Below are positions 55,747 to 64,000 of a stretch of DNA of 64,000 bases, piece by piece. The notes below the pieces were generated by a model, which saw only the letters and a list, made by a program, of their open reading frames with translations, was not told where the DNA came from and made no database searches. Source of the DNA: Hyphomicrobium nitrativorans NL23 (GTDB lineage Bacteria; Pseudomonadota; Alphaproteobacteria; Rhizobiales; Hyphomicrobiaceae); the NCBI RefSeq assembly GCF_000503895.1, contig NC_022997.1:3041821-3105820 (forward strand), read 5' to 3'. Made by a program: the position numbers and the translations under genes. Within the stretch, counting starts at the first letter, position 1. Each line of letters starts with the position of its first letter.

Positions 55747-57702
55747 TTACTCCGCCGCATCCTTCGACAGGAAGCCGCCGGACTGGCGTGCCCAAAGACG
55801 CGCATAAAGCCCGCCCTTGCGCAGCAATTCGGCGTGGCTGCCCTGCTCCACGATGCGCCCGCCGTCCACCACGACGAGGCGGTCCATGGCGGCAATGGTC
55901 GACAGCCGATGCGCGATGGCAATCACGGTCTTGCCGGTCATCAGCGTTTCCAGGCTTTCCTGGATGGCGGCTTCCACCTCGCTGTCGAGCGCGCTCGTCG
56001 CTTCGTCCAGGATCAGAATCGGTGCGTTCTTGAGCAGCACGCGCGCGATGGCGATGCGCTGGCGTTGCCCGCCGGACAACTTCACCCCACGTTCTCCCAC
56101 GTGGGCCGCATAACCGCGACGCCCGCGCAAGTCCTCAAGGCGCTCGATGAACTCGTGCGCGTGCGCCTGCCTGGCGGCCGCGATGGCCGCCGTCTCGCTC
56201 GCCTCCGGCTTGCCGTAGAGAATATTCTCCATCACCGAGCGATGCAGCAGCGAGGTGTCCTGCGTCACGAGACCGATGCCCGCGCGCAGGCTGTCCTGGG
56301 TTACGGCCGCGATGTCCCGGCCGTCGATCAGGATGCGGCCGGATTCGAGATCGTAGAAGCGCAGCAGGATGTTGATCAGCGTGGATTTGCCCGCGCCCGA
56401 CCGGCCGACAAGCCCCACCTTCTCGCCCGGCGCAATGCGCAGCGAAAAATTCTCGATGACGCTGCCCGGGTGCAGGGCCCATGAGGGCTCATCCGCTTCC
56501 CGGCCGTCTTCTTCCTCGCGGCCCGCGCGTAGCTTTCTCCGGCGCGGCTTTTCCTGACCGTAGTGGAACGTCACGTTGTCGAAGACGATCTCACCCTTCT
56601 CGATGGCGATCGGGGACGCATCCGGCTTGTCCAGCACCTGATGGGGCTCGGAAATGGTTTCCATGCCCTCGTGCACGGTGCCGAGGTTCTCGAACAGGCC
56701 GGCGACGGTCCACATCACCCACGTCGACATGTTGACGATGCGTATGGTGAGGCCGCTGATGAGCGCGATGGCGCCGAGCGTCACCGCGCCCTGGCTCCAC
56801 AATGCCAGCGACAAGCCGATCATCGACACGATGAGCGCGCCGTTCAGCGTGACGATGGACATTTCCATCAGCGTCGTCAGCCGGAACTGAAGGCGCATCT
56901 TGTCGAGATGCTCCTGCATTGCCGACTGCGCGTAGCCGTCCTCGCGCTCGGTGTGGGCGAAGAGCTTGACGGTCAGGATGTTCGTGTAGCTGTCGACGAT
57001 GCGACCCGTCAGCATCGAGCGCGCCTCGCTCGTCTGAACGGCCATATCCTTGAGACGCGGGACGAAGTACCAGAGCGCTGCGACATAGAAGACGAGCCAG
57101 CCGATCAAGGGTGCGATGAGGCGTACGTCCGCATCCGCGAACAGCACGATGGCCGCCATCCAGTAGACGCCGACGAACCAGAGCGCATCGATGGCTTCCG
57201 TCACGGATTCGCGTAGCGCCGGGGCCGTCTGCATCACCTTGCTCGCGACGCGGCCCGCAAAGTCGTTCTGGAAGAACGAAAGCGACTGACGCAGCGTGTA
57301 AGCGTGCGACTGCCAGCGGATGCGCGTGGTGAAGTTCCCGGCGATGATCTGGTACTTGATGAGATCGGAGAGCGTCGTGAACACGGGGCGCAGCAGCACC
57401 GCGACCAGAGCCATGAGTACGAGCACGTACCAGTTGTCGGCCAGGAACGTCTCGGGGCTCGCGGCTTCCCGCATGCGGTCGACGAGATTGCCGACGAAGG
57501 CAAACAGAGACGCCTCGACCAGGGCGCCGCAGAAGCCCACGACGATAAGGAGCGCAAACGCAGGCCAGGCCTGGCGCACGAAGTACCAGTAGAACGCCCA
57601 CAGACCGTCGGGCGGGCGGACGTCGCCGCCGCCTGCGAAGGGATCAATTCGAGTTTCGAACCACCGGAACATCGGGCTCTTTCGCTTTTTCTTGTCGTTC
57701 AA
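55747..57702 (-). CDS. ABC exporter, fused permease-ATPase, 651 aa
   Basis: Half-transporter with six membrane helices (about residues 35-350), then the ATPase: Walker A GRSGAGKST, signature LSGGQRQRIAIARVL, Walker B ILILDEATSALDSE and His in AIAHRLS. An unusual charged insertion (about residues 392-420, rich in Arg, Glu and Asp) lies just before Walker A. Substrate unknown; lipid or peptide exporters share this layout. Confidence 0.92.
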   Translation of the reverse strand: MNDKKKRKSPMFRWFETRIDPFAGGGDVRPPDGLWAFYWYFVRQAWPAFALLIVVGFCGALVEASLFAFVGNLVDRMREAASPETFLADNWYVLVLMALVAVLLRPVFTTLSDLIKYQIIAGNFTTRIRWQSHAYTLRQSLSFFQNDFAGRVASKVMQTAPALRESVTEAIDALWFVGVYWMAAIVLFADADVRLIAPLIGWLVFYVAALWYFVPRLKDMAVQTSEARSMLTGRIVDSYTNILTVKLFAHTEREDGYAQSAMQEHLDKMRLQFRLTTLMEMSIVTLNGALIVSMIGLSLALWSQGAVTLGAIALISGLTIRIVNMSTWVMWTVAGLFENLGTVHEGMETISEPHQVLDKPDASPIAIEKGEIVFDNVTFHYGQEKPRRRKLRAGREEEDGREADEPSWALHPGSVIENFSLRIAPGEKVGLVGRSGAGKSTLINILLRFYDLESGRILIDGRDIAAVTQDSLRAGIGLVTQDTSLLHRSVMENILYGKPEASETAAIAAARQAHAHEFIERLEDLRGRRGYAAHVGERGVKLSGGQRQRIAIARVLLKNAPILILDEATSALDSEVEAAIQESLETLMTGKTVIAIAHRLSTIAAMDRLVVVDGGRIVEQGSHAELLRKGGLYARLWARQSGGFLSKDAAE

Positions 57703-57848
57703 ACGTCCGTCGCGAGCCCGCCATCTTCCCCGATGGCGTCAACCCCTTCTCGTTTTTGCTGGATCGCGGTATGCGCTACCCCGCCATCGTGCCGAAACGA
57801 TGACATCCGCAAGCCCCAGAGATGGGCACCGACAGGGAGAATGCAACC

Positions 57849-58760
57849 ATGGCCGAAACGGCAGCCGACCTCGAAACCCGCAAATCCGCAGCCGAGGCCT
57901 GGTTCCAGACCCTGCGCGACGAGATCTGCGCGGCCTTCGAGCGCCTGGAAGCGGATCTGCCTGACACTGCTCCCCTTGGCGGCGAGGCACCCGGTCGCTT
58001 CGTGCAGACCCCGTGGGAGCGGACGGACCACACGGGCGCACCCGGCGGCGGCGGCGTCATGAGCATGATGAAGGGGCGCGTGTTCGAGAAAGTCGGCGTG
58101 CATACCTCGACCGTGTTCGGAGAATTCGCGCCCGAGTTCCGCAAGCAGATTCCAGGCACCGACGAGGATCCGCGCTTCTGGGCCTCGGGGATCTCGCTCA
58201 TCGCGCATCCGCAGAACCCGAACGTTCCGGCCGTGCACATGAACACGCGCATGGTTGTGACGTCCAAGTGGTGGTTCGGGGGCGGCGCGGACCTCACGCC
58301 CGTGCTCGACCGGCGGCGCAAGGAAGATGATACCGACAGCCTCGCCTTCCACGCCGCGATGTATGGCGCATGCGCGGCGCACGAGGCCGTGGCCGATTAC
58401 GCGCATTTCCGCAAGTGGTGCGACGACTACTTCTACCTACCTCACCGCAAGGAAGCGCGCGGGATCGGCGGCATCTTCTACGACTACATCACGCCCGACG
58501 AGGAAAAGGGCGGATGGGATGGCGCGCTTGCCTTCACGCAGGACGTAGGGCGCGCCTTCCAGCGCGTCTATCCGATGATCGTGCGCGGCAACTATGCGAT
58601 GCCCTGGACGGACGCGGACCGCGAGGAGCAGCTCGTGCGGCGCGGGCGCTACGTGGAATACAACCTGCTCTACGACCGCGGCACGGTGTTCGGCCTCAAA
58701 ACGGGCGGCAACGTGGACAGCATCCTCTCGTCGATGCCGCCCGTGGTGAAATGGCCGTAG
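57849..58760 (+). CDS. hemF: Oxygen-dependent coproporphyrinogen III oxidase
   Basis: Aerobic enzyme of heme synthesis (303 aa). Characteristic segments are [32 protein letters not shown]-like ([13 protein letters not shown]), [14 protein letters not shown] and [19 protein letters not shown] 57849 with GGGAG upstream is preferred over ATG 57822. It diverges from the ABC exporter. Confidence 0.96.
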   Translation: MAETAADLETRKSAAEAWFQTLRDEICAAFERLEADLPDTAPLGGEAPGRFVQTPWERTDHTGAPGGGGVMSMMKGRVFEKVGVHTSTVFGEFAPEFRKQIPGTDEDPRFWASGISLIAHPQNPNVPAVHMNTRMVVTSKWWFGGGADLTPVLDRRRKEDDTDSLAFHAAMYGACAAHEAVADYAHFRKWCDDYFYLPHRKEARGIGGIFYDYITPDEEKGGWDGALAFTQDVGRAFQRVYPMIVRGNYAMPWTDADREEQLVRRGRYVEYNLLYDRGTVFGLKTGGNVDSILSSMPPVVKWP

Positions 58761-58793
58761 CGGACGTTCTGGTCGGATGGAATCGCTCCAGTT

Positions 58794-58912
58794 CCCCTCC
58801 CCGTCATGGCGAAGCCATGCTCCGCATGGACGTGGGGAGGGGTTAGGGTGGGGAAGCCGAACAGCAGACGGTCTGGAATCCCCCCTCCTAACCTCCCCCA
58901 CAAGGGGGGAGG
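58794..58912. repeat. C-rich/G-rich mosaic intergenic repeat
   Basis: CCCCTCCCCGTC (58794-58805) can pair with GACGTGGGGAGGGG (58829-58842). CCCCCCTCC and GGGGGGAGG at about 58880-58912 form a second imperfect stem. The block resembles intergenic mosaic elements in Hyphomicrobiales. It lies in the gap between convergent hemF and the carbonic anhydrase gene. Confidence 0.5.
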
Positions 58913-58950
58913 AACACTGCGAGCCACCTGATCTGAACATCTTCCAGCGA

Positions 58951-59721
58951 TCAGAGCCCGCCGCTCTCGATGAGGACGCGCTCGTTCATGGGCTGAACGG
59001 GCCGCGCGTTGTTGGGAAAGAGCGCGGCGAAGGCACGGATCTGCTCGGGCGACGCCGTGATGGGCTCGCGGAAGACGGTCCACGCGAGACCTTCCGAGCA
59101 CGGCGGCGTGGTGAGCGATCCGCTGTAGCGGAACGCGGCGCGACCGGAAGGAAGAACGGCGAGCGGATCGAATGCGCCTTCGACGCTCATTTCCGGACCC
59201 TCGTTCGCAGGCATCGCATCGAAGATCGCCGCCAGCGCATCGTTGTGCGCACCCTTCTCGATGAAGACGCCGACGACAGCGAGATCGCCCGCCTCCGACC
59301 GATGCACGAGGTGGGCTTCCATGTCGTAGGCGCGCCCGTCGACCAGGTGTTCGCTCGGATGATGGAAGTGCATCTGGACGAGTTCGTAGCGCGTCTCGCC
59401 GATGGTCAGCGCGCTGCCCCGATCCGCATTAAGCTGGATGGTATGACCGTTGTTGACGATGCGCAGCGGAAGCGGGCGATAATCGAAGCCGAGTGCTCCT
59501 GCATCCCCCGCCGCTGCGTTCGAGAGATCGATGGGCGTCTGCTGCAGGCCGAGCGAGCAAGTCTTGAAATCGGGCGACAACGTTCCCCAGTGGTCCGGGC
59601 CGCTTGCGCCTTCGTAGGTCCACGCGTGACCTTCGCCCTGCGCGCTCATGAGCCCAGGCACAGCGCAACACGCGCATCCGGCCGCCGCCAACCTCAGAAA
59701 AGCCCGCCGCTCGATCGCCAT
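58951..59721 (-). CDS. Alpha-class carbonic anhydrase, Tat-exported, 256 aa
   Basis: Periplasmic enzyme that hydrates carbon dioxide. The Tat signal is ERRAFLRLAAAGCACCAVPG. Zn-binding His pair is in MHFHHPSEH, the third His in EAHLVHRS, and the core ends SLTTPPCSEGLAWTVF, the alpha-class signature. ATG 59721 with GGAGGG upstream is preferred to 59736. Confidence 0.93.
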   Translation of the reverse strand: MAIERRAFLRLAAAGCACCAVPGLMSAQGEGHAWTYEGASGPDHWGTLSPDFKTCSLGLQQTPIDLSNAAAGDAGALGFDYRPLPLRIVNNGHTIQLNADRGSALTIGETRYELVQMHFHHPSEHLVDGRAYDMEAHLVHRSEAGDLAVVGVFIEKGAHNDALAAIFDAMPANEGPEMSVEGAFDPLAVLPSGRAAFRYSGSLTTPPCSEGLAWTVFREPITASPEQIRAFAALFPNNARPVQPMNERVLIESGGL

Positions 59722-59839
59722 TTCGCCCTCCGACACTCAGGTAAAGCGATCATGGTACGGACTTCGTAAACACCACGCTAAATGGGCGGCAGCGGAAACG
59801 GATCACCGTTCGCGCTGCCGCCCTGACACGACGTTCGAG

Positions 59840-61870
59840 CTAAGCCGCGCGAACGGTGGAGAGGAAGCGCTCGACCTCACGGCGCAGCGCACCGCTCTCC
59901 GTCGAGAGCTGCTTGGCGGACGACAGCACCTGAGACGACGCCGAGCCGGTTTCCGACGCGCCCTTGCTCACGTCCGTGATCGAACACGCGACCTCGGACG
60001 TTCCCTTGGCGGCCTCCATCACGTTGCGGCTGATCTCCTGCGTCGTCGCGCCCTGCTCCTCGACGGCGGCCGCGATGGTTCCAGAGATCTCCGACATCCT
60101 GTTGATGGTCGCCGTGATCTCCTTGATCGCGCCCACCGCCTCGACGGTCGCGGCCTGCATCCCCGCGATCTGCGAGCCGATCTCGTTGGTGGCCTTGGCT
60201 GTCTGGGCGGCGAGCGCCTTGACCTCCTGGGCGACGACCGCAAAACCCTTGCCCGCATCTCCAGCACGCGCCGCCTCGATGGTGGCGTTGAGCGCGAGGA
60301 GGTTCGTCTGGCCGGCGATGGTGTTGATCAGGCCGATAACGTCGCCGATGCGCTCGGCGGACTGCGAGAGCTCCGTCACGCGGTCGTTGGTCGTCGACGC
60401 TTGAACCACCGCCTGTCCGGCGATCGAGCTGCTCTCCTGGACCTGGCGGCTGATCTCCGTCACGGTGGACGCGAGCTGCTCGGAGGCCGCCGCAACACCC
60501 TGGACGTTGACCGAGGTCTGCTCGGACGAGGCCGCGACGACGCCCGAAAGATGCTCCGTCGTCTCGGCCGTCTTCGTCAGAGATCCGGCTGCGGTCTCCA
60601 GCTGGCTCGAAGCTGCCGAAACCGTATCGACGATGCCGCCGACGGACTGCTGGAACTCGTCGGCCATGCGCCGCAACTCGGCCTTGCGGGCCTCCGCGGC
60701 GCGGAGGTCGGCCTCTTTCTGCTCCGCCTCCATCTTCTCGATCCGCAGGAGATTATCCTTGAAGATGCGCGCGGCGCGGGCGTTCTCGCCCACCTCGTCG
60801 GTGCGGTCCGCGTACGGAACCTCGACCGACTTGTTGCCGTTCGCAAGTTCGAGCAACACGCCCGAGATGGCCCGGATCGGGTTCGAGATCCCGCGGCCGA
60901 TGAGCCAGGCCAAGAGCGCCCCCAGGGCCACGCCGCCGACGCCGGACCACAGGATCATCATCTCGGTACGAAGAATGTAGGCCTTGGCATCGCGTGCGAG
61001 TTCATGCTCGTCGGCGGTCGCCGTTTCCCGAATGATGCGCGTGTCCTTGGCCACGATCTCGGCAAGTGCCGGCAGGTCGGTCCCCATGATCCTGGCGTAC
61101 TCCTGATCTATGGTCGCGGCGCGCTCGAAGCCCTGGCGATACTCGGCCAACAGCTCCTTGACCTCGTCGAAATCCTTGCGGGCGGCCGGCGCGGTGATCA
61201 GCCGATCGAGAGACGCCAGAACCCGGTTGACCTCGTCGAACGCCTGGTCGGCGGTCGCCTTTGCTTCGGCATCGTGGCGGCCCAGCATCATGTTGGCGCT
61301 CAAGCGGATCTGCATCACCTCCCTCATCGCATCCGCGGCGAGTGCGAGCGCAGTGGCATCGCCCTCGCGCACCGCGAACTTCTGGATTGCCTCCAGATCC
61401 TGCCGCAGCTTGACGCCGTCGGGATCGAGGATCGTGCTTCCGATCCGGTCCTTTTCCTCACGCAGCGCCTCGACGCGGTGGGCAAGCTCGGCGTACTTCT
61501 CGAACTTGTCCTTGATGTCCACGACCATGGCTTTGCGCTCGGGATTGAGGATGCGCTCCATGCCGAGCTCGATGGCGGCCTTGACGCGCTTCTCCTCCTC
61601 CGCGACCGCCTCGACGGCCTTGGCATGATCCTGGTTCTGCTCCGACTCCCGCACGAGGCGGCGGTAGTGCAGGAACTCACGGTCGATTTCGCTCACCGCG
61701 TCGACGACGGAGACGCGCTGCGCGTATTCGTCGAAGTCGTGGCTGACATGCTCGATGCCGACATAGCTCGTGATGCTGATGCCGACCATGATGGCGAGCA
61801 CGGCGGCAAAGCCGACCGCAATCTTCACCGCGACTTTCGTATTGTTGAATTTGGACGCAAGGTATTCCAT
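59840..61870 (-). CDS. Methyl-accepting chemotaxis protein, 676 aa
   Basis: Chemoreceptor: membrane helix 1 (about residues 12-35), a helical periplasmic sensor domain (about 36-300), helix 2 (about 300-325), HAMP, and the C-terminal signalling coiled coil (including [20 protein letters not shown], the hairpin tip). Methylation helices flank it. The ligand is unknown. ATG 61870 is the start. Confidence 0.95.
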   Translation of the reverse strand: MEYLASKFNNTKVAVKIAVGFAAVLAIMVGISITSYVGIEHVSHDFDEYAQRVSVVDAVSEIDREFLHYRRLVRESEQNQDHAKAVEAVAEEEKRVKAAIELGMERILNPERKAMVVDIKDKFEKYAELAHRVEALREEKDRIGSTILDPDGVKLRQDLEAIQKFAVREGDATALALAADAMREVMQIRLSANMMLGRHDAEAKATADQAFDEVNRVLASLDRLITAPAARKDFDEVKELLAEYRQGFERAATIDQEYARIMGTDLPALAEIVAKDTRIIRETATADEHELARDAKAYILRTEMMILWSGVGGVALGALLAWLIGRGISNPIRAISGVLLELANGNKSVEVPYADRTDEVGENARAARIFKDNLLRIEKMEAEQKEADLRAAEARKAELRRMADEFQQSVGGIVDTVSAASSQLETAAGSLTKTAETTEHLSGVVAASSEQTSVNVQGVAAASEQLASTVTEISRQVQESSSIAGQAVVQASTTNDRVTELSQSAERIGDVIGLINTIAGQTNLLALNATIEAARAGDAGKGFAVVAQEVKALAAQTAKATNEIGSQIAGMQAATVEAVGAIKEITATINRMSEISGTIAAAVEEQGATTQEISRNVMEAAKGTSEVACSITDVSKGASETGSASSQVLSSAKQLSTESGALRREVERFLSTVRAA

Positions 61871-62491
61871 GCTCAAAACCTTTTCGGCGAATTATGTCGA
61901 TGATTTATGCTGAGGGGGCTTTCCGGTTTTTCCGGAGAAACGGGACGCGCGTCGTCAGGGGAATGGCGCGACAAGCCGACGGGCCTCGGCGCACGCCTTT
62001 CCTCTTCGCTTGGCGGCACGGGCAAAGCGCGCGCTGTCGAGGCGGCCGGCGCAAACCTTCGCCGCAGACCTTCGGAAGGCTTGCCTCTCAGCTGACATTT
62101 CTCATCCCCCGCACCGAGCGGCATGCAAACGATCCGCATGCCAACTGTTCTCGAGCGACGGCATGTTCGGCTAGGTAAATGTAAGCTAAATTATATAGTT
62201 GTGGATGAATCCTAAAACGCAATCTCTCTTTAATCGAGATTGCGTTTCCCTTTACAGGATCACGGCCGCGCGCAACATCTCATGCCAGACACCAGCCAGA
62301 ACGTTTGATCCTGCCACCGCAGATTCCGCTATTTTGCCGCTCTGCAATCCTAGGTTCCTTGATGCCGGTCAGAAATAAATTTGATTTATATTTCGCAACG
62401 AACCCAATTTTCATCTTTTCAGCATTTCACCATCCGGCTCTTTCCGGAGGGACTATCAAGAGAAAACTGACAAAACCTTTCGATTCGAAAA
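61871..62491. other. Long AT-richer intergenic region
   Basis: About 620 bases upstream of the chemoreceptor. From 62165 to about 62500 the base composition is more AT-rich than anywhere nearby. The one clear structure is the hairpin at 62215-62247. No gene is convincing, although short ORFs exist. Confidence 0.5.
62215..62247. other. Perfect 12-bp hairpin in AT-rich gap
   Basis: AAACGCAATCTC pairs with GAGATTGCGTTT around a nine-base loop. A TTTTA run follows leftward and CCCTTTA rightward. It may end the transcript of the lysozyme-fold-like gene to the right, or terminate a small RNA. Confidence 0.55.
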
Positions 62492-63745
62492 CTATCTCCG
62501 CGACGCCATCTCGCGACGCACCTCGCGAAAGACCTCGGCGAACTCGATGGCGCCCGAATTCTGCAAGTTCTTGTCCATCCGCTCGTTGAGCGCCACCAGA
62601 AGCTCGGCACTCGTCTTTCCGCGCACGATCGTGTTGCGATAGTAGGCGTCACGCGCAAAGAAGTTCGACGTCGGCACCTTGAGACCGGCCGGGCGCATCA
62701 TCTCAAGCCCCGTGCCCGGGCCTGCGAGGTTCATGAGCTCGATCTCGGCACCCGACAGATTGGTGCGTCCGGCGTTGTCCGCCATCTTCTTGATGTCCTG
62801 AAGCTTCTTCACTTGAAGCCAGGGGCCGATATCGCCGTCGATGTTGATGGCGTGGATCGCCTGTCCCTTGCGCGTCCGCGCAAGCGCCATGTGCTCGCTC
62901 CAGCGATGCGGGACCGAGCGCGCAGCCCTCAACATGGTGGAGAGCTTCTTGTGTTTGTCGACGAGCGCGCGGCGGCGCGCATCCGAGATGCCGGACTGGT
63001 TCGACATACGCTTCAACCGTTCCAGGAAGGCGGGGCCGTGCTTGACCAGTTCGTCCGTCGTGTTGGCAGTGAGAAGCTGGGCGTAGCCGATGGCGGATGA
63101 GATCGGCGACCCGGTCTTCCGGATCGGATGGATGCCCGCCACCATGTCTGCGGTGCCAAGGCCACCCGTTTCCAGCGCATAGACGCGCAGCACCTGATCG
63201 GCCGTGAGCCCCGCGGCCAGCGCCTCGCGGGCATAGCGGCGCTTGAACTCGCGCTCGGGGATCCGCTCGGGTGTGAAGCCGTATTCCGATTTCGCCATCG
63301 CGAGGAAGTCGTCCACGCCCGGCAACGTGCGGCGCGGCGGCGCTTTTTTCTGCTCGCTTTCCCGCGCCTGGAACGCTTTCCAGCGTTTTTCGAGGCCCGC
63401 CGAGAGCGTGGGCCCCGCGTATTTCGGCGGAAGCGTGCGCACATAGTCCTTCGCCGTGAACGGTTCCTTCCTGGATCGCTTCCCCCGGCGCAGAGCGCGC
63501 TTGTCCGTCACTTCGCGCCAATAGGCGTCCATCTTGAAATCGTGCACGGCCTGGGCAGATAAATAGTCCTCGAACGCACGACGATCGGCGCCTGTAAGCG
63601 TGCGCGAAAACCGCTCCGCGCCGGACGACGCCACAACAGGAGCCGACAGGGCGGCGAGCCAAAGGCCCACGAGTGCGAGCACCGCGACCGGCAGCAACCG
63701 GCCGGTCAACCTTTCGGATCGCATCGTTGGGGAAAAGATCATCAA
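62492..63745 (-). CDS. Secreted lysozyme-fold-like protein, 417 aa
   Basis: A signal peptide (about residues 1-42) precedes a helical region and then VLRVYALETGGLGTADMVAG followed by SSAIGYAQLL, a pattern like the catalytic-Glu and GxxQ motifs of lytic transglycosylases. The match is loose, so murein cleavage is inference. A long basic, helical C-terminal part ends FAEVFREVRREMASRR. The start at 63745 follows AAGGA; in-frame ATGs at 63742 and 63724 are also possible. Confidence 0.7.
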   Translation of the reverse strand: MMIFSPTMRSERLTGRLLPVAVLALVGLWLAALSAPVVASSGAERFSRTLTGADRRAFEDYLSAQAVHDFKMDAYWREVTDKRALRRGKRSRKEPFTAKDYVRTLPPKYAGPTLSAGLEKRWKAFQARESEQKKAPPRRTLPGVDDFLAMAKSEYGFTPERIPEREFKRRYAREALAAGLTADQVLRVYALETGGLGTADMVAGIHPIRKTGSPISSAIGYAQLLTANTTDELVKHGPAFLERLKRMSNQSGISDARRRALVDKHKKLSTMLRAARSVPHRWSEHMALARTRKGQAIHAINIDGDIGPWLQVKKLQDIKKMADNAGRTNLSGAEIELMNLAGPGTGLEMMRPAGLKVPTSNFFARDAYYRNTIVRGKTSAELLVALNERMDKNLQNSGAIEFAEVFREVRREMASRR

Positions 63746-63929
63746 GAGGCGTCCTTTGCGTCAGAGCGAAACGAATCAAGCGTGTTTGCCTCTAGAATGG
63801 GGCGTTTCCACGGGATTGCACCATTTCGGCGCGCGCTTCTACGCGGGGCCGGCCCGGAGGGGATGCGCCGTCCGTTGCAAGACGCCGCGCGCGATCCCCG
63901 CGTCAGCAAGCTCTTAGACCCAATGCAAA

Positions 63930-63959
63930 GCGGTCCCGAACCGTGAAGTCCGGGACCGC
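63930..63959 (-). terminator. Hairpin after the gene at the window edge
   Basis: GCGGTCCCG pairs with CGGGACCGC around 12 bases; read leftward a short CTTT follows. It lies 21 bases past the stop codon at 63980. Confidence 0.45.
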
Positions 63960-63979
63960 AACACGACCGTACGCTCAGG

Positions 63980-64000
63980 TCATTTCTTGGCGGGATGACA
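63980..64000 (-). CDS. Possible C-terminus of a leftward gene (runs off window)
   Basis: Read leftward, the last bases give Cys-His-Pro-Ala-Lys-Lys then TGA, with a hairpin close behind. Only six codons are visible, so the reading frame is a guess supported by the terminator. Confidence 0.25.
   Translation of the reverse strand, partial: CHPAKK

Overview
The window is GC-rich DNA from an alphaproteobacterium, most likely of the order Hyphomicrobiales. Supporting signs are a petABC (fbcFBC) cytochrome bc1 operon, a 317-residue type-2 ArgC beside the rplM-rpsI operon, gatCAB tRNA amidotransferase genes, an Irr-type iron box before bacterioferritin, a CIRCE-controlled groESL operon, and intergenic mosaic repeats of a kind common in this order. 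The genus cannot be fixed from the sequence alone.

Left end (1-6946): the integrase-proximal end of an integrated prophage or phage-like element. All its genes read leftward: integrase, a 125-residue unknown, a small helix-turn-helix protein with a 17-bp dyad before it, a DUF1376-like protein, a 59-residue CxxC/CxxC protein, and three virion-type proteins of which the last runs off the window. Stops and starts overlap as ATGA at three successive junctions. The element ends in a 3' fragment of tRNA-Thr(TGT) at 6891-6946, read as one attachment-site half; the intact tRNA should lie left of the window. Five copies of a DPVAxALxG peptide recur across three consecutive virion-type proteins.

7.0-18.4 kb: host metabolic and housekeeping genes. 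They are a DUF3592 protein, a YbaK-like protein lacking its middle, a cytidylate kinase-like/BON fusion, a CBS protein, a HAD hydrolase, ribA, a three-gene set (crotonase-like, VOC, CoA-binding), a periplasmic helical protein, rplM-rpsI, a TerC protein, argC, ctaA and a DUF2842 protein.

18.3-25.7 kb: an exopolysaccharide locus with a polysaccharide deacetylase, a Wzc/GumC-type chain-length protein whose kinase-like C-terminus is split off by a frameshift, a Wza-type lipoprotein, a GT4 glycosyltransferase and an initiating sugar-phosphate transferase. 25.7-31.6 kb holds a cold-shock-like gene pair, a DevBCA-type ABC exporter, and two secreted proteins that share a Cys-bounded C-terminal motif.

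31.7-50.8 kb: an esterase, Irr-box bacterioferritin, a single-domain response regulator, mtnP, petABC, a secreted unknown, the gatC-orf-gatA-chorismate mutase-orf-gatB cluster, a fused membrane/spermidine synthase-like protein, ruvX, a PcfJ-like protein, a MarR regulator, plsY and dprA. 50.9-64 kb: groESL, katG, an ABC exporter, hemF, an alpha-carbonic anhydrase with a Tat signal, a chemoreceptor, and a secreted lysozyme-fold-like protein. The ordinary housekeeping genes are secure. The best leads are in the prophage end, the frameshifted EPS gene, the paired secreted proteins and several operator-like dyads.
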